A DNA stretch of 5,593 nt from Limiplasma sp045538465 (GTDB lineage: Bacteria; Bacillota; Clostridia; Christensenellales; Aristaeellaceae), in assembly GCA_045538465.1 (NCBI GenBank), contig JAZSRK010000081.1:1-5593 (forward strand), read 5' to 3'. The position numbers and the translations under genes are program-made. The notes under the pieces are model-generated. The model had not been told where the DNA came from, ran no database searches, and saw only the letters and a program-made list of their open reading frames with translations. Below, in pieces: positions 5,503-5,593 of this stretch (positions are counted from its first letter, which is position 1; every line of letters starts with the position of its first letter).

Positions 5503-5511
5503 TGGTAAAAT
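5503..5511 (+). promoter_or_regulatory. Possible extended -10 promoter of the right-edge gene
   Basis: TGG followed by TAAAAT (5506-5511) forms an extended -10 element, about 30 bases before the ATG. The -35 position at a 17-base spacing reads TGGGCT, a poor match, and lies in the right arm of the hairpin at 5464-5493. Confidence 0.5.
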
Positions 5512-5541
5512 AGAAGAAAAGAGGGAAAGAAGAGAAGAAGC

Positions 5542-5593
5542 ATGTTGAATCAGCAGCAGGAACTACGCCGTCGAGTGGTAGAGATTCTGAGCA
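5542..5593 (+). CDS. Partial CDS, 5' end only, unrecognised
   Basis: An ATG opens a frame that runs off the window after 17 codons (MLNQQQELRRRVVEILS). The residues suggest an amphipathic, positively charged N-terminal helix, but that is too little to assign a family. The purine-rich stretch before it contains GAAGAG and AGAAG rather than a clean GGAGG, so the ribosome binding site is weak. The extended -10 element upstream and the lack of stop codons support a gene. If the true start lies further on, beyond the window, the assigned start would be wrong. Confidence 0.5.
   Translation, partial: MLNQQQELRRRVVEILS

Noticed and set aside
4020..5513. Plus-strand open frame of 497 codons opposite the aminopeptidase gene
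   Set aside because: It lies antisense to a gene with a complete M18 active site. Its length follows from the GC-rich codon pattern of that gene, its product matches no family I know, and no ribosome binding site precedes it.

Overview
The window reads as ordinary chromosomal DNA of a Gram-positive anaerobe of the Clostridia. The likeliest group is the Oscillospiraceae, close to Faecalibacterium. This is inferred from GC-rich coding regions beside AT-rich promoters, strong AGGAGG-type ribosome binding sites, a cysteine-rich M18 aminopeptidase, and intergenic palindromic repeats of a style I recall from that group. No phage, insertion sequence, CRISPR, rRNA or tRNA gene was recognised.

Layout, left to right. 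The left edge holds the first seven codons of a leftward gene with a rubredoxin-like N terminus (MKWVCKV). A divergent intergenic region follows, with a clear promoter for a rightward histidyl-tRNA synthetase family gene (275-1519). Then come 523 bases without a credible gene, filled with hairpin-forming palindromes (about 1526-1977). Next is a rightward metallo-beta-lactamase-fold hydrolase (2043-2813). It converges on a leftward gene for an unrecognised four-helix membrane protein (2897-3538), and one bidirectional terminator (2831-2868) lies between them. The membrane protein has its own near-consensus promoter (3626-3654). An AT-rich spacer and a terminator separate it from a leftward M18 aminopeptidase (3930-5324), which also has its own promoter. 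At the right edge a rightward gene of unknown identity begins (5542 onward).

Most genes look like single-gene transcription units: each interior gene sits next to a hairpin at its 3' end, and three have a recognisable sigma-A-type promoter. I see no operon and no new multi-gene system. The parts most worth a second look are the hairpin-rich repeat island after the synthetase gene, a short motif shared between that island and the region before the last gene, a terminator-like hairpin placed over the -35 position of the last gene, and the mixed motif set of the HisRS-like protein.
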